DNA of 64,000 nt, taken from assembly GCF_907164915.1 (NCBI RefSeq), contig NC_061870.1, forward strand, positions 27,503,348 through 27,567,347, written 5' to 3'. Origin of the DNA: Impatiens glandulifera. Its lineage: Eukaryota; Streptophyta; Magnoliopsida; Ericales; Balsaminaceae. The stretch's first letter is position 1, and every line of letters begins with the position of its first letter. The notes below the pieces were generated by a model. It had not been told where the DNA came from and did not search any database. It worked only from the letters and a program-made list of their open reading frames with translations. A program made the translations under genes and the position numbers. Below, piece by piece: positions 24,530 through 37,940 of the stretch.

Positions 24530-27500
24530 CTACTGGCCCATGTTTCCCAGAAGACGCTCAACTGCAGCATGAACATTCCCAGAAGTGGCAATGAGAGCAC
24601 GCAGGTTCTCTTGGACATCAAAGAAACCCATTTCTTGAAGCTGAGACAGTTGGGTCGCATATAATTCTTCTGGCGCAACTGAAAACAATAATATATCAAT
24701 CAATCATTTTCTTGAGCCACAGACATAACAATTAATTTACAGGCAGGGATGGGAAGAAGATGCAAAACCATTGGGTCTGTTGGGGGTATTATTCATGCCG
24801 CCAATCCCCAGACCAGAAAACATGTTCATCAGCGTATCCAACCCTGTAACACGCAATCAAGTACCAATTATCATTCTAAATAATGCTATAATTCTTCAGA
24901 CCAAGGGAAAGGGATAAGAAAGTCCAGGTCAAATCTGGCTCTCCCTGAACATCCTGATATATTAATAACATTTACAATATGAAATCCCCAGTGCTTAATA
25001 CAAATAGATTCTTTCCACTTTTATTTCATTTAATCGTGTTGTTTGTATCTTCATTAATAAAAAATAACATTTCAAAATGAAATAGATACAACAAGATTCT
25101 ATTCTTGATGTAGCATCATTTGGTTGGCTAACTTTAACAAGAACTTCTGTATTTATATGCCAAGCGACAAAACTGAGTTCAATATTATTGCATAAGAATA
25201 CGGATAAAGAGCAAAAGGTACCTGCTCCTCCACCAGTTTGACTAGCATCCCTGCAATGAGAGAGATACTATTTAAAACCAACCCATTTTTTAATGAGATT
25301 GCGTGAAGCCCAGGAAAAAAAGTAAGTTTAAGCTACACATCACTCATCATAAATAAGGGTCTTTACCCAGTTGTTGGTCGGGCCCCAAGCAGTGGTAGCG
25401 TTTGCTGAAAATTGAGGAGTTGCTGCCACGTAAGAAGACAGTGTTAAAAGGAAAAAATGTTTGGTACATACTGAAGAACACAAAATTGACCTACATCCAA
25501 ATCAAAGATTTTACATATAAAGTAGTTGCATAAACTAACTCACAGTATACACTACATACACATCATCGCATAAGAATACAGATGTTATGGTTTACATATA
25601 AGCACAGTATTTCTCTATTAAAAATAAATAAAGGGAATAAGCAGACTCCCAACTAACACTCTTCATCTAACAGTATGCAGACAAATTTCTCTGAGCATAG
25701 AACCAGATGCCTAGGGTTCTAGGCTTAAATGCTTCAAGTACTCCCATTGACAATTATCAAAGTAACTGAAGATTATCTTTCTGTCCAAGTAACTTCCTTA
25801 GATAATTATCTCATGCTGTGTTGCATCTATAGTAACTACATCCCTGCACTTTGTTAACTTTGGGAGCAACTTTTTTGTGAATGAAAAAAACCATCTTTCC
25901 ACTTGTATTTTTGACATTTTAATGGATATTTTAAACATGTCAGGTTAACTCCTTGGAGACTGTAACATGGCTCTTGACATTTAGATTCAATGATGATAGA
26001 AATGGAAAAAATAACCACATAAATGGCTAGGAACCAGGGAATAAACTATCTCGTAGAGTAAGGACATGTGAGGGAGGCATACATGCATGTTCTTAAAATC
26101 AATATACCTGTGTCATCTCAGGGGAAGTTAATTGACGAATAAAGTCTGGGTTTTGCATCATTTCCCTAAGTTGGGTATTGGAGTCCACTACGTTTCGCAG
26201 CTGGGGGTTCATACCAAGCATCTGCCAAATAAAGAAAGTATATGTAAACAAAATAAACTCCATAAATTATTAGAAGTTGTAAAATATAATAAAGAAGGCA
26301 ACCTGATTCATATACTGAGGATTAGAAAGGAGACTTTGCATCAATTCTGATACAGCTGGGTTTTGCATAAATTGGCTCAAAGAAGACGCATCATTTGTAG
26401 AACCAAACATTTGGTCAAGTGGCAGACCATCAAGACCACTTAATCCAGCCACTGATGGTTGCCTAGTATATCCACCAGTATTTGACCTGGCAGTGGAATT
26501 GGCTTGTGCACCTCCAGCTGCTAAATTCCAAAATCATCAAACAAGTGTTAATTATTATCCTCCTAAAGCATCTTTAGAATGCTTATAAGAGCACAATATC
26601 TATAGAATCAATAGAACGATACTACATTATATAACTTAATATTTATTTAGCAGAACACAGCATCCGCGTTCATTGAGGTAGGCAAATAAGAAAACATGAC
26701 ATACACTCTAAGGAAACATGATACATTTCTAAAAGGTAAAAATCACAAACCTAGCAACTTAACTTTGAGGCAGTTACATAGGAAAATGCATTATATCAAC
26801 AAACCTGCTCCAGAAGCCCAAGGATTGGGAAGTGGATCAGCATTGGGAACAGGGGCACTGGCTGCATTCTCATGACCAGCACTTGTTGGGTTAGTTGCCT
26901 GGTCCCTAACATGGCCCTGCCCTCCACCTGGTGTGCCCAGAAGAGAAGCAAAGGGGTTGTCATTTCCAGTGTCCCCTGCCATAGTAGTTGCATTGAGAAA
27001 AGGCTCTTGAACATTTTCATACATGCGTCTTAGCATATTGAATCCCTCTGGAGATGATTCTATATTGTTCATAGCTCTGTCAGTATTGCGCATCATCTCA
27101 CGCAAGAGCTCAGGGTTTCTAGCCGCCTCCATTGTCTGACGGAGAGTGGCAGGGTCATTGAGAACATGAGCAAGTTCGGGATTCCGGTCAATGACTTCGC
27201 GCATCTGAGGATTGTTCATTATCAGATTCTGGATAATATCAGGATTATTCATTAAATTCTGCACAACAGGCATGTTCATTATATCTCTCATGATATTTGG
27301 ATTCTGAGTAAATTGTCGTTGCATATTTTCAAAATCAGGAAGTCCTGCTCCAAATAAGCCACCAGTGCCACCACCAATTCCATTCAAATCTAGCCCAGGA
27401 AAAAGGGAAGCTTCAGAACCAAGTCCTCCAAATGCACCACTCTCTTCAGGACCACCTTGCCTGGTATTTGGAGTAGAACTTGGAATTCCAGTATTTGCAG

Positions 27501-28495
27501 CAGCCACAGTATTGGGTGATGAACTCTGTGCAAAACCACGCACTAGGTGGACAGTATGTTCTGCCTCCAGGCCTATCAACCACGAAAAATAAGCACAACA
27601 TAAAGCTAATTCATATGTAACCATGGCCTCAATCATTCAGTAGCGCATAAAGGAGAAAAAAAAATGTAACACTCAATCAAACAAGTATATATATAAACTA
27701 ATCAATCTGGTGGCGATGGATTCACTTGAAATCACTCAATTCGCTTGAATTTGAATATAAGAAAAACTGGGATTGGATTCACCCCACCTCTAAATATCAC
27801 ATTTCCCAATAATCAACTCGAAGCATCATTATCAAACTATAACATAATCTTTTGTCAATCTGGTCCAATTTATTGCGAAACATTTACCAAATTCACCTTT
27901 CAAACAAATTCAACCATAAAACTACAACGCTATAACATTTCAATAAACCATAACGGGTCCTCATTTCCTTCTGTATAGAACTTTTGTTCTTCCTTAGGAA
28001 AGAAGAAACATGTTTGAATCATTGTAAAGTAAAAAACTTTATGTTCATTATTCTTTTGTCACCAAATGCTGTTGTTTCAATTAAAAATCAGGGGAGTTTT
28101 CAATTCGCAAATCAATTATCTGTGAAGAAATTGCATCAAATATATTGATAACCCGACGATTTAGAAAATAACCCCCCATCAAAATGTCGGATCAGATCAT
28201 CATATAAAGACATATCTTAAACGGAAACGAGTATCGAAAGAGGCTGGATCGAAATACCATAGCTTTCCAGAGTTTCGTCGTCCTTAAGAATCCTCCCTTT
28301 GTAAATTAGCCGCTGTTGGTCCGCTGGTATGTCACAATTGAGAGCGAGAACGGACTTGAACGATCGAACATCGGAATCGAGGTTGGCCTGAACAGAGAAT
28401 TTGGATCCATTAGAGCATCGAACATTGACGGAGACGCCGGCGCCAGTTCCCTTCGAGTCGGTTCCATCGGACACAGAAGTTCCTTCAACACCCAT
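24530..28495 (-). CDS. DSK2: Ubiquitin domain-containing protein DSK2 (ubiquilin)
   Basis: Shuttle receptor that carries ubiquitinated clients to the proteasome through its UBL and binds ubiquitin chains through its UBA; plant DSK2 also links to autophagy. Exons (minus order): 28258-28495, 26805-27572, 26303-26520, 26108-26221, 25367-25422, 25222-25250, 24769-24843, 24530-24678; phases close to 548 residues. Domains: N-terminal UBL about residues 20-93 ([20 protein letters not shown], split by intron 1); STI1-type repeats rich in NPD/NPE turns ([36 protein letters not shown]); a second STI1 block ([18 protein letters not shown]); C-terminal UBA about 502-547 ([20 protein letters not shown]). 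All hallmark parts are present. The start [10 protein letters not shown] precedes the UBL by about 20 residues, as is usual. A (GAAA)n tract lies in the leader at 28576-28593. Confidence 0.95.
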
Positions 28496-29089
28496 TCTCC
28501 AATTCGATAAGCCTCTCTTCCACCCCTCAAACAGGATTCAGTGTGTAATGAGAGGAGAAGATCGATATCGATTAGAAAGAAAGAAAGAAAGAAATGTAAA
28601 CCCTCACCTCACGATGAAGTAAGCCGAAAGAGAAACAAATTGAGAACAGACAGGCAGAACAGACCAGAAGAATTAGATTTTATATTTTCGTGCAAAATAA
28701 TAATAATAATAATAATATTTACACAAACAAATAATAAGCAACCGGTTTTTGTCGGATTTTATAAAATAACAAATAAAAATATTATGCAAGTTTTTCCATT
28801 TATTTGGTCCACTGTGTTGGTTAATTCATGAATATTTTCATTAATTCAGATAAGAAAGCTAACTCTTAAAGTGAAAAATTAAATTATAAAATAATTAAAT
28901 AAAATTTAGGTATTAAATAATATGACATATTTACAATAAATAAAATTATAATAAAAAAACTGAACAATTTTGTAATTTTTTTTTTTTTTGTATGATAACT
29001 CCAAAATTGTGTAACGATAAACTGTTGTTTGCTGAGATGATTTCATATAATTTGTTTTGGGAAAAATATTAAGAGTATATTTCGTCTAA
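28496..29089. other. DSK2 leader and promoter, then AT-rich spacer
   Basis: The first 150 bp are the DSK2 5' UTR with GAAA repeats; an (ATA)n tract lies near 28698-28719. The remainder is AT-rich with no recognised gene. Confidence 0.5.
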
Positions 29090-30088
29090 GATCTTGTTCT
29101 TTGAATGAAGTGTTATTCATGATGAAATTCTAACGGGTGATATGTGCATGAAAAAATGTTGTATTATGGTTAGTCGTGACTCGTGTGTGTTACGAGAAAG
29201 TTGAATCGGCAACGCACTTATTTTTGCATTGTCGATGGGTGACAAGTATTTGAAGTCTTTTGTGAAATATTACTGAGATTTATTTAGGGATGGCAATGGG
29301 GCGGTTCAGGCGGGGATACATTTACCATCCCTACCTCGTTCGTTTTGTTCAGTTTCAGAGAATTCCCGAGAGACACCGTTAATAAAATATTTAAAAAAAA
29401 AAAAATTATACAATAAAATTATATAAACGGATTTTTTAATATAATATACATTATAATATATTTTATATTATTATAAAGAAATAAGTTTATTATTTTTATA
29501 AAATATGATGAATAAATAAATATATTGGTGATTTAATATATTTAATTATGTTTATAATGTTCAGAGTGAAATTGGGTGAAATCGGGACGGGGGACACAAA
29601 TATCATTCATGTCCCATTCCCATTCGGTTTTTGGGAAAAACCGTACCAAACGGGGCAATTCGGTTTGATTTTCGTGGGCGGTTTCAAATTGTCATCCTTA
29701 TATTCATTGGATGATGTTCGAGTCTTTGGGTAGTTGCATTGATGCGGCTGATATGTCAAACATATATATTTGGGTTATCATCCAAGTTATTTTTTGGTGG
29801 ACTATTTGGTTGAAGAGAAATTGTCGAATTTTCAATGATCATAGTCGTCTAATTCTTATCATTTATAATACTATTATTATGACGATTTTTGATATTCGTT
29901 CAGAAAGTCAACAGAGTCTGTTGGGAAGTTAATTGTTTTCTCAAGAATTTGCGAGTTCGATAACTTGTTGAGTACAGTTTTTTCTTATGTTTTTTTTTTT
30001 ATTTATTTTCATGTCATGTTTTGACGTTATGCTTAAACGATTTTTTTTATTTTTAATATACATGAACATTTTTCAAAAAAAAAAACAA
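29090..30088 (+). pseudogene. Degenerate LINE 3' end (zf-RVT region), interrupted
   Basis: Translated pieces on the plus strand resemble the zinc-binding region at the end of plant LINE reverse transcriptases: LTGDMCMKKC, then ESATHLFLHCRWVTSIWSLL-like text, and after an insertion at 29286-29699, WWTIWLKRNCRIFND. A T-rich stretch and an A10 run at about 30078-30088 look like the poly(A) end. Several stops and frame changes make it non-functional. Confidence 0.6.
29286..29699. mobile_element. Non-autonomous repeat, copy B, inserted in a LINE remnant
   Basis: It starts AGGGATGGCAATGGGGCGG and ends CAAATTGTCATCCTT, so the ends are imperfect inverted repeats. It matches copy A (13397-13840) in reverse complement. 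It splits the zf-RVT remnant, since coding-like sequence resumes right after it. A clear target duplication could not be fixed (TAT or TATT is possible). Confidence 0.6.
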
Positions 30089-33000
30089 GCCGAACAAACT
30101 AATCAAACAATATCGGATGAATTTTTACCAAATATTATGAGCGACAATAAAAATTGTCTTTAACCGAGGGTTGATAAACAACATTGAAAAATGTTATATC
30201 AAGTGATAACTGATTATCTATATATATATATAATAAAAAGAAGATACCGTAAGAGGGTCTCAAACTGAAAAAATTGTTTCAGTGACTCTGTATTAAGAAT
30301 TGAACGAACACGAACTCGAAAAATTATCATAAGGACAATCGGAAGATATGAGTAGTAAACGATTCACCAATCACTAAAAATATTATTTGGATTATTAAAA
30401 TTCGGGAGAACTATACTTTCTTTATGAGTTGCTGAATAGTTTATAATTATTTAAAGACGACTTATAGGGACGATAAAGTAAATAATGATAATAATGATAA
30501 GGAGAGAAAAAAAAAGAAAAAGCATCTCATCATATTCGTTATGATATTTTCAAATTTTCTCCCCCTATCATTTCTCTTATTTAAAAAATACTCGAAATGA
30601 ATAATATAAAAATATGAGTAGCTCCTTTCATTAAAAAAAAATATGAATTAATTATATTTATAATCCAATAGTGAATAATACAAAAAAAAAAAAAAAAAAA
30701 CCTTAATAATTGCGCTAGCTTCTACATAAATTTCGACAACTAAGCTAATTAGCAAACTTAGTAACATCGATAGTTACAACAATTTTCGGGTATCGTCGAT
30801 CAAATTCTCCCCCAATCATACCCAATAACAGATTTTGTTTATCTAGTTTATAAATGGGATCTTAGTTCATATATGCCTCATATAGTTAGATGTATAATCA
30901 ATATGAAAGGAATACGTTTTCCTTTCTTCCAAACAACAAGTCTTCGAGACTATGACAAATTTTTATCTAAGTATACAGAAGAAAAAAAAAAGTTAATTTA
31001 TATATTGATCATAGAGCACCAGGTATTAACAATGAATTCTAACGCTTTAGCTTTTATAGATAAAAGAATGAATATATAGTATCTAAAAATTGCACCTTCT
31101 CAATGAAGCAAATCAAGAGATTAGTCATTCTTCTAAACAAGTTACATCCTAAAGAATATTTTAATATTACAAACCAAATCAATATTTAAATCTTTAGTAA
31201 ACAAAGATATTTATCAATTGCCAAAATACTCAACATATATACAAAATCTTCAAAGATTTGCCGAGTTAACATAGAAAAGTTTAGAGCAAAATAATTTATT
31301 ATTGTTATTTTTGTTTTTACTTTATGATTCAGTTTATACTATTCATTGGTTGGTCCTAATGGGTAAGAAAGATGTGATGCTTTGACCCTATTATCATGTA
31401 ATTTTATTATTTAACTTAAAACAAACTTTTGAATAAAAATTAAAATGGTTTTTGTTCAAAAAAGAAATTATTAGAAGAAATATTTGATTAAAAATAAAAA
31501 CATAATAGTCAAACAACCCTAATATTGGTACAATCAAACTAGTGAAAAAGAAAAGGAACCCATGTTGGACAATTTGGGAGAGGGAGAAATTGAATAAACA
31601 ATACAGAAATAACAAATTACAGAACTAATTAAAAATGAAACTTAATAATAATTATTTAACCAACACCAAAATAAGACTAAGGATGTACCTTCATTTATAA
31701 TTGAAATATAGCTCAAAGTTCATATAATTATTGAATTTTGTATCACAAATATAAATATATATTATTTTATTTATTAATTTATACAAATTAATATATTCAA
31801 ATTAAATTATACATTTTAAAAATACACATTCAATTATAAAATGTTAAAATCTCTATTATGACCTAATTTTAAAACAGTCTAGACAACTAAATCTTGGGAA
31901 AATTAAATTTATTTAAAAAATATATTTTTTAATATCTCAATTACTGAGATAATGATTTAAATGAAATAATAGTCTGAAATATATTTTAATTACGTATGTA
32001 TTAACAAATTTAATAATATTTATCTGGTTAAACTTAACTAAATCTAGTCCTTAATGTTTGTAAAAATGTTTTATGTCATTTTATTCATTAAATATTTTTT
32101 TTATAAATTAAATATATATATTTTAATTTATTAAAATTAAACTACACATTAAATTAGGAGTTACACTATTTTTCATAATGATATTCAATAATAGAACTAA
32201 ATGCAATATGATCCATATTATCATATTCATACAATAAGTATTTTTTTTATTTTTATTATTTAACTACAATAAACCCTATGAAATACATTTTATTCTTTAA
32301 AAGGTTTAAATTTATTTACTCTATTAAAAACCTATAAATAAGAGTGGAGGGAGTTTTTTTTTTTATATATAAATAAGCTATACATATAAATGTTCAATAT
32401 GTGATCAAATAAACAAAATTAATACCATAGAGATATGTGCTCGATGAACATGTTTCCGTTTTTTTTATTTAATACAAAAAATAATTATTATATGAATTTA
32501 GCTCACAAAAATTATAACAGTTCAACCTTAAAATTTTATCTCTATTCTTTCTAATATTAAATACAAAGTCCCTCTTTATGATGAAGAAAAATAGAAGACA
32601 TCAACTCTCTTTTTTTTTCCTTAAAGAATTTAAATAAACTATATTATTAGTATGAATTACATGTAACAGAACAATCAAATATAAAATGATCCCATTTTAA
32701 ATATTGAGACATGGAAAATGAAATATTGTCATGATTTATTAATTTTACTCATAATTTATCTTTTGTATTTTTTACTTAATTTGTTATTTCAAATTCGTAA
32801 CAATTTTTTACCAGAGTTGAATTGGAATAACATATAACCGAGTTCGAATTTGAGTTCATATGCATGACTAGTTGTTTGACTACGTTCGAGTTTGTGTTCG
32901 ATATGACATGGGTAATTGTTTGACCACATTTAGATGCGACCATAGTGCTTTTATTAAATTTTTATAATTTTTTATTAACAAAATATTTATTGTATAGCTA

Positions 33001-34015
33001 TCTTTATGATAACAATTATTTTAATCAAAAACTAAGAGAACATATATTTTATATTTTTTTTTTTTATAAATTTAAGAAAGTTAATGACGTAATGATTCAT
33101 ACTACCATTTTAATTTTTTTTAATAATAATATGATATTTATTTATTCTTATGAATAAAGCTGAAACAAAATAAATATATAAGAAAAGTCAAACTTTTGAA
33201 GATAGATACATGGTAACTTATTTAGATACAAATATGTGAATGGTTGAATTGGTAGCCAATTTAAATTTTAACCTTATGAAGAGATGAGTTGTCAAAATTC
33301 AAATAAACATTCAATTGAATTGAAAATTAGATTAGATTGTTATTATAAAATTTAAAATGTAGTTAATTTCAAATGATAGTCCAAACAAATTCAACTTTCC
33401 CTTTCAAAACAACCTAGGGAAGAGAGACAGACATGTAGCCTTGTTTGATATATATCTCATTTCTTTTTTAATTTTAAAAAATGAATACTAACCCTCCACA
33501 ATTATGATCTCATCTAAAATGTTTGAAAATAATCCAATTACACCATATCAAACAGGACTCAAGTGATTTTTTTTCTAAATTTATTTTGATCGTTGTTCAA
33601 AATTCAAACAATCTTAATAAAGTTAAAACAATATATTTGGAAATTATTTTTTATCTATTACATAAAATGAAGTATTATTAGTAAATTCATTAAAAGATTC
33701 AAAAGCAGAAGAAACTTTTTAATTTATTTTATATAATTGATAATGTTAAAAATTATTAATGAGTGGGTAAGAGCGTGGAGTCAAATGACGGGGAGCCTTC
33801 CTGCCGGTTGGGCTCTAAAAGAAATCAATAATGTAATAATTTAATTTAATATATATAATAATATTTAATGTAAGAATTAAATAAAGAAAATTAATTTGAA
33901 AGCAACCTCACATGCCTTGCTAAAAGACCGTTGTGACTTGTGAACAAACTAGAAAGAGGAGAGAGAATAAAAAAAAAAAAAAGGAAAATATAGCCGTGTT
34001 ACTCTGTCATCCCAT
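30089..34015. other. Long AT-rich intergenic region
   Basis: No gene was recognised. A/T homopolymers dominate. GAGGGTTGATAAACAAC at about 30165 recurs in reverse complement near 50060, marking a shared repeat. A short inverted pair (CTTGTTTGATAT at 33443, ATATCAAACAG at 33546) may be a tiny MITE. The cyclin promoter occupies the right end. Confidence 0.45.
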
Positions 34016-34021
34016 TGGCAC

Positions 34022-34032
34022 TAGCCGTTGGA
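34022..34032 (-). promoter_or_regulatory. MSA element (MYB3R site) upstream of cyclin B2
   Basis: On the minus strand the sequence is TCCAACGGCTA, a perfect fit to the mitosis-specific activator consensus YCYAACGGYYA, located 262 bp before the ATG. A second AACGG core in a near-match lies at 33928-33932 (CACAACGGTCT). MYB3R factors bind such sites to restrict B-type cyclin expression to G2/M. Confidence 0.7.
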
Positions 34033-34293
34033 TTTGAAAATAACAAAAAGGAAACAGATTTTCTAGACAAATACCCACCATCTCCGTCCCAATTCACGAC
34101 CTTCACTCACTCACTCATCCAGTCTTTCTCTTTCTCTCTCTACCCATCCTCCATTTTCATTTTCACAGTTTCTTTAGATGCTCCCTTGTTCTACAGTCCT
34201 ATGTTTGCAGCTGGATCAGATTCTTATTGAGTAAAGGAGCCAGATCTATCTATTTTCTGAGTTGTGATTATTTTCTTCAGATAACCAAAGGAA

Positions 34294-36276
34294 ATGGATG
34301 TATCTAATGAGAACAATCCTACATTGTCTAACCCCATAAACCCAAAAGGTAAAAGCTTGGGGATTTAACTTCACATTATTCTAAGTTTGAATCAAACTAA
34401 CCAGATCTAAATCTTGGGTTTTTGATATGGGTATTTTAATTCTTGTGGTATAGAATTTGGAGGAAGAAAATTGGGAATGGAGACTAGATCGAAACTAAAT
34501 ACTCGAAGAGCTTTGAGTTCGATAAATCAGAATTTAGGAGGTTATCCTCGTGTAGTCAACAAGAGAGCTTTTCCAGGGTAATTTTATTTGTGTTTTTATA
34601 TTTTTGAAAATGAGATCTTAATGTAACGTCTCTATCTAAATCTCAGAGATGAAGCTTGCAATGAGATTCTGCAGAATGGATCTCACAGGCCAAACACAAG
34701 GTTTGCTTTTTTCTCTTTTGTAGAAAATTCAATTTCAAATTTAAATGTATTTATTTGACTTTCTTTGGGTGTAAAAAGGAAATACGCATCGCAAATTGAC
34801 AATGAAATAAGCAAGAAACCAGATGCATCATCAGATCAAAGCTTCACTCAATGGGAGGATATTCCACTCTCAGACATCGACCAACCAATGGCGGATGAGA
34901 AAGACAACATGGTATTTTGATAAAATTTTCAACTTGAGGAGGTATAATTTAGAAATGAATTGAGATTTGTTAATGAAATGTTTTATTCTTGTAGGAGGTT
35001 GACATGGAAGATATATTCGAGGAAACTATTCTTGACATTGATAGTGAGGATGCTAATAACCCACTTGCAGTATCGGATTATGTCCAAGATCTTTATGCTA
35101 ACTACAGAAAAATGGAGGTAAAAAACACTATGAATCATTCAATTGTAAATCTTTCTTATTTCTTTTCGTCTTTAACAAAACTAGCATTTTCAAAATCCAG
35201 AACACTAGCTGTGTGTCGCCTGATTACATGGCACAACAATTTGACATCAATGAGAAGATGAGAGCTATACTAATTGACTGGCTTATTGAGGTATTTAACA
35301 TTGGTGATTTTTGTCGGTAGAGATTCATTCATTCATTGTATTGAAAATGGTTTGTTTTGTTTGTTAATTGAAATGATGAACAGGTTCACCACAAGTTTGA
35401 TCTGAGGGAGGAGACATTGTTTCTGACAATTAACCTTATAGACAGATATTTAGCTCAAGAATGTGTAGTGAGGAAGAAGCTGCAATTAGTGGGTTTGGTT
35501 GCTTTGCTTTTGGCTTGTAAGTATGAGGAAGTCTCTGTTCCTGTTGTGGATGATCTTATTTTCATCTCAGACAAAGCTTACACAAGACAAGAGATCCTTG
35601 GAATGGTATGTACTTTTTATTTCATTCTATATAGAGTACAATCAATCTCCAATAATCTCTTTAATGTCTTCTTCTTCTTTGTATCAGGAGAAATTGATGC
35701 TGAATGCATTGCAGTTCAACATGTCAGTCCCAACCCCTTATGTTTTCATGAGAAGGTTTCTCAAGGCTGCTGAATCAGACAAGAAGGTGATGATCGAGAA
35801 TCTTATAAAAAAATCAAAATAAAAATCTAATCTGATTACTCTTCTGTCTTGTGATTGATCAGCTGGAGATAATGTCATTGTTCTTGATTGAACTGTGTCT
35901 GGTGGAATATGAAATGCTGAAGTTTCCTCCATCATTCTTGGCATCAGCTGCAATCTACACGGCTCAATGCACCTTGAACAGTGGGGTTAATAATCAATGG
36001 AACAAGACTTGTGAATGGCACTCCAACTACTCAGAAGATCAGCTCCTGTAAGAGATCAATTCATTTATGATTCTAATTAATATAGGAATCTGGGTTTTGT
36101 TATTTAATATAAATTAATGGTTTGGTTTGGTTTGGTTTTTGAGCAGAGAATGTTCAAAACTGATAGTGGGTTTCCATGAAAAGGCAGCAACAGGAAGGCT
36201 AACAGGGGTGCATAGAAAGTATTCTACTTCAAAATATGGATATGCAGCAAAACTATCTAAACCAAACTTATTATGA
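34294..36276 (+). CDS. CYCB2: G2/mitotic-specific cyclin B2
   Basis: Regulatory subunit of cyclin-dependent kinases driving G2/M. Exons: 34294-34348, 34454-34577, 34647-34700, 34779-34911, 34995-35117, 35201-35290, 35384-35605, 35688-35786, 35863-36047, 36147-36276; phases close to 404 residues. A destruction-box-like motif [10 protein letters not shown] lies at about residues 36-45, for APC/C-dependent degradation. Cyclin box: [20 protein letters not shown] followed by KFDL, where HHKF is the plant B-type HxKF signature; [12 protein letters not shown] lies further on. The C-terminal cyclin fold ends near [22 protein letters not shown] motifs upstream agree with mitotic expression. Length and D-box wording fit CYCB2 better than CYCB1. 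The 3' UTR carries a (GACA)n tract at about 36353-36372. Confidence 0.95.
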
Positions 36277-37305
36277 CTTCTTCTCATATGACATGATTGC
36301 TAATTAACCCTGAACTCAGTCAGGGGAGAAGAGAGAAGAATGAGAATGGACAAGACAGACAGACAGACAGACTCCAGTTGTTTTAATTACTACTTACTAA
36401 TATGATGATGATGATGTTTTCATTTGCTATTAGCTTTGCTTGCAACAATGGTTGGTTGGTTTATTGTGTACACAACCGTTGGTTGTTTGTTGGCATAGCC
36501 TAATCTTCTTCATTCTGTGAACATATGATGAATTGATAATGGCAAATTTGTATTTCAATTCTTATGAGTTATTGCAGCTCAGTTTATATGATTCAATTAT
36601 GAAAAAATGATGGCTTATTTGAATACAATGATTTACAAAAACAATCATTATAAAAAATAGTGGGCATTTAATATTCTAGTTTGTCAGATCTTGGTTGATT
36701 CAATATTGTTGTTTCTCTTCAAGTTCTGTGCTAGTTTGGTTATGTGATATTATTTGATTTGTAGTTGTTATTTGAAAATTAAATTCTTATAAGAGGAGGT
36801 TATTAGGGTATTTGTATGAAATTAAATAAATATATTTACTTTTTATATTTTAGTTATATTTTAGGATCTTGGATCAATTTTAACTTAATATTACATGATT
36901 GAGTTATTTAATTGAAAATAAATACGATTATTTGAATTACATTAAAAATAAGAGTTGGTTAAAACAAGTTTTCTAAAATATTTATTTAAATTTAATCCTA
37001 TTATTTATATCATTTAAACTTGGATTGAATTATTTAAAATAATTATTTACTTATTTATTAATTCTATTATTTATATCATTTAAATTTATTTTATTGAAAT
37101 ATTTCATGTTTTAATACTCCATCTTAACGTACTTAGCAGTCAAATGGAGTAGGTGAATGAAATGGAATAATAGTCTTGAACTTTGAAAAGTATTTTTAAT
37201 TGTTAAACAAGTATATATAACTTGCCCCAAAAGGGTCAAAGATAAGATGCGTGAGCATTGTTTGGAATCCAAAACGAATAAGTTTTTATTCGAAAAACAA
37301 TTGTT
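36277..37305. other. Cyclin B2 3' region and AT-rich spacer
   Basis: Contains the 3' UTR of cyclin B2 with a GACAGACAGACA repeat near 36355-36371, then AT-rich DNA without a recognised gene. Confidence 0.5.
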
Positions 37306-37313
37306 GTCTTATC

Positions 37314-37932
37314 CAAGGTTTTAAAATACGCGGTCCGACTGTGAAACGGTTGAGGAGGCGGTTCGATTTTTTACTTTAATACGGCTACCTTTCGAACCGG
37401 TCAAAATCCGGTCTGACCAGACGGTTCGACCGGAAATCCGTACCGAGAAAATAACCGTTTAGAAAGATTTCCCAAAATCTATCTCTTTCTCTCTCTGTCT
37501 GTGATTAATTGAGTGTACTATTCTCCTGTTATTAATTGAGGATTCAAATGTAGTTTTTTTTATTACTTATTAAATTAGATTTTTAAAAATAAAAATATAT
37601 ATTATATTTTATTTTAGTATAATTATAAATTATTAAATTGATATCTCTTTTAATTTATATGTTTAAGTAGGTGTTTTTGAACATAATATTTAATAAAAAA
37701 ATATATTAAATTTAGAAAACGTCTTAATATTTAAAAAGTATTTGATTAATTTTGCACATGTCTAATTAAATATATATATATATATATATATCATTTATAT
37801 ACCAATATATTTAAATTATTTTTTTTTTAAATTTAAAATCCGGTTCAACCAGTGGTTCAACCGGTTAGAGCGGTCGGACCGAAGTTTGCCAAAAAAACCG
37901 GGTTGATGACCAGAACGGTTTTCACAACCTTG
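37314..37932. mobile_element. hAT-type MITE with 8 bp target duplication
   Basis: A 619 bp element has ends CAAGGTTTTAAAA and (inverted) CAAGGTTGTGAAAA. The 8 bp GTCTTATC is repeated at 37306-37313 and 37933-37940. Subterminal regions carry many CCGGT/ACCGG motifs, and the core is AT-rich with a TA run. An 8 bp duplication is typical of the hAT superfamily. No transposase is present. Confidence 0.82.
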
Positions 37933-37940
37933 GTCTTATC

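Noticed and set aside
30160..30190. GAGGGTTGATAAACAAC shared inverted with about 50060, considered as CACTA transposon ends
   Set aside because: Only a short shared block; no CACTA termini or 3 bp duplications could be found.
30873..31079. 68-codon plus-strand frame in AT-rich DNA
   Set aside because: No recognisable domain, no splice context and AT-driven composition; weak resemblance to retroelement spacer only.
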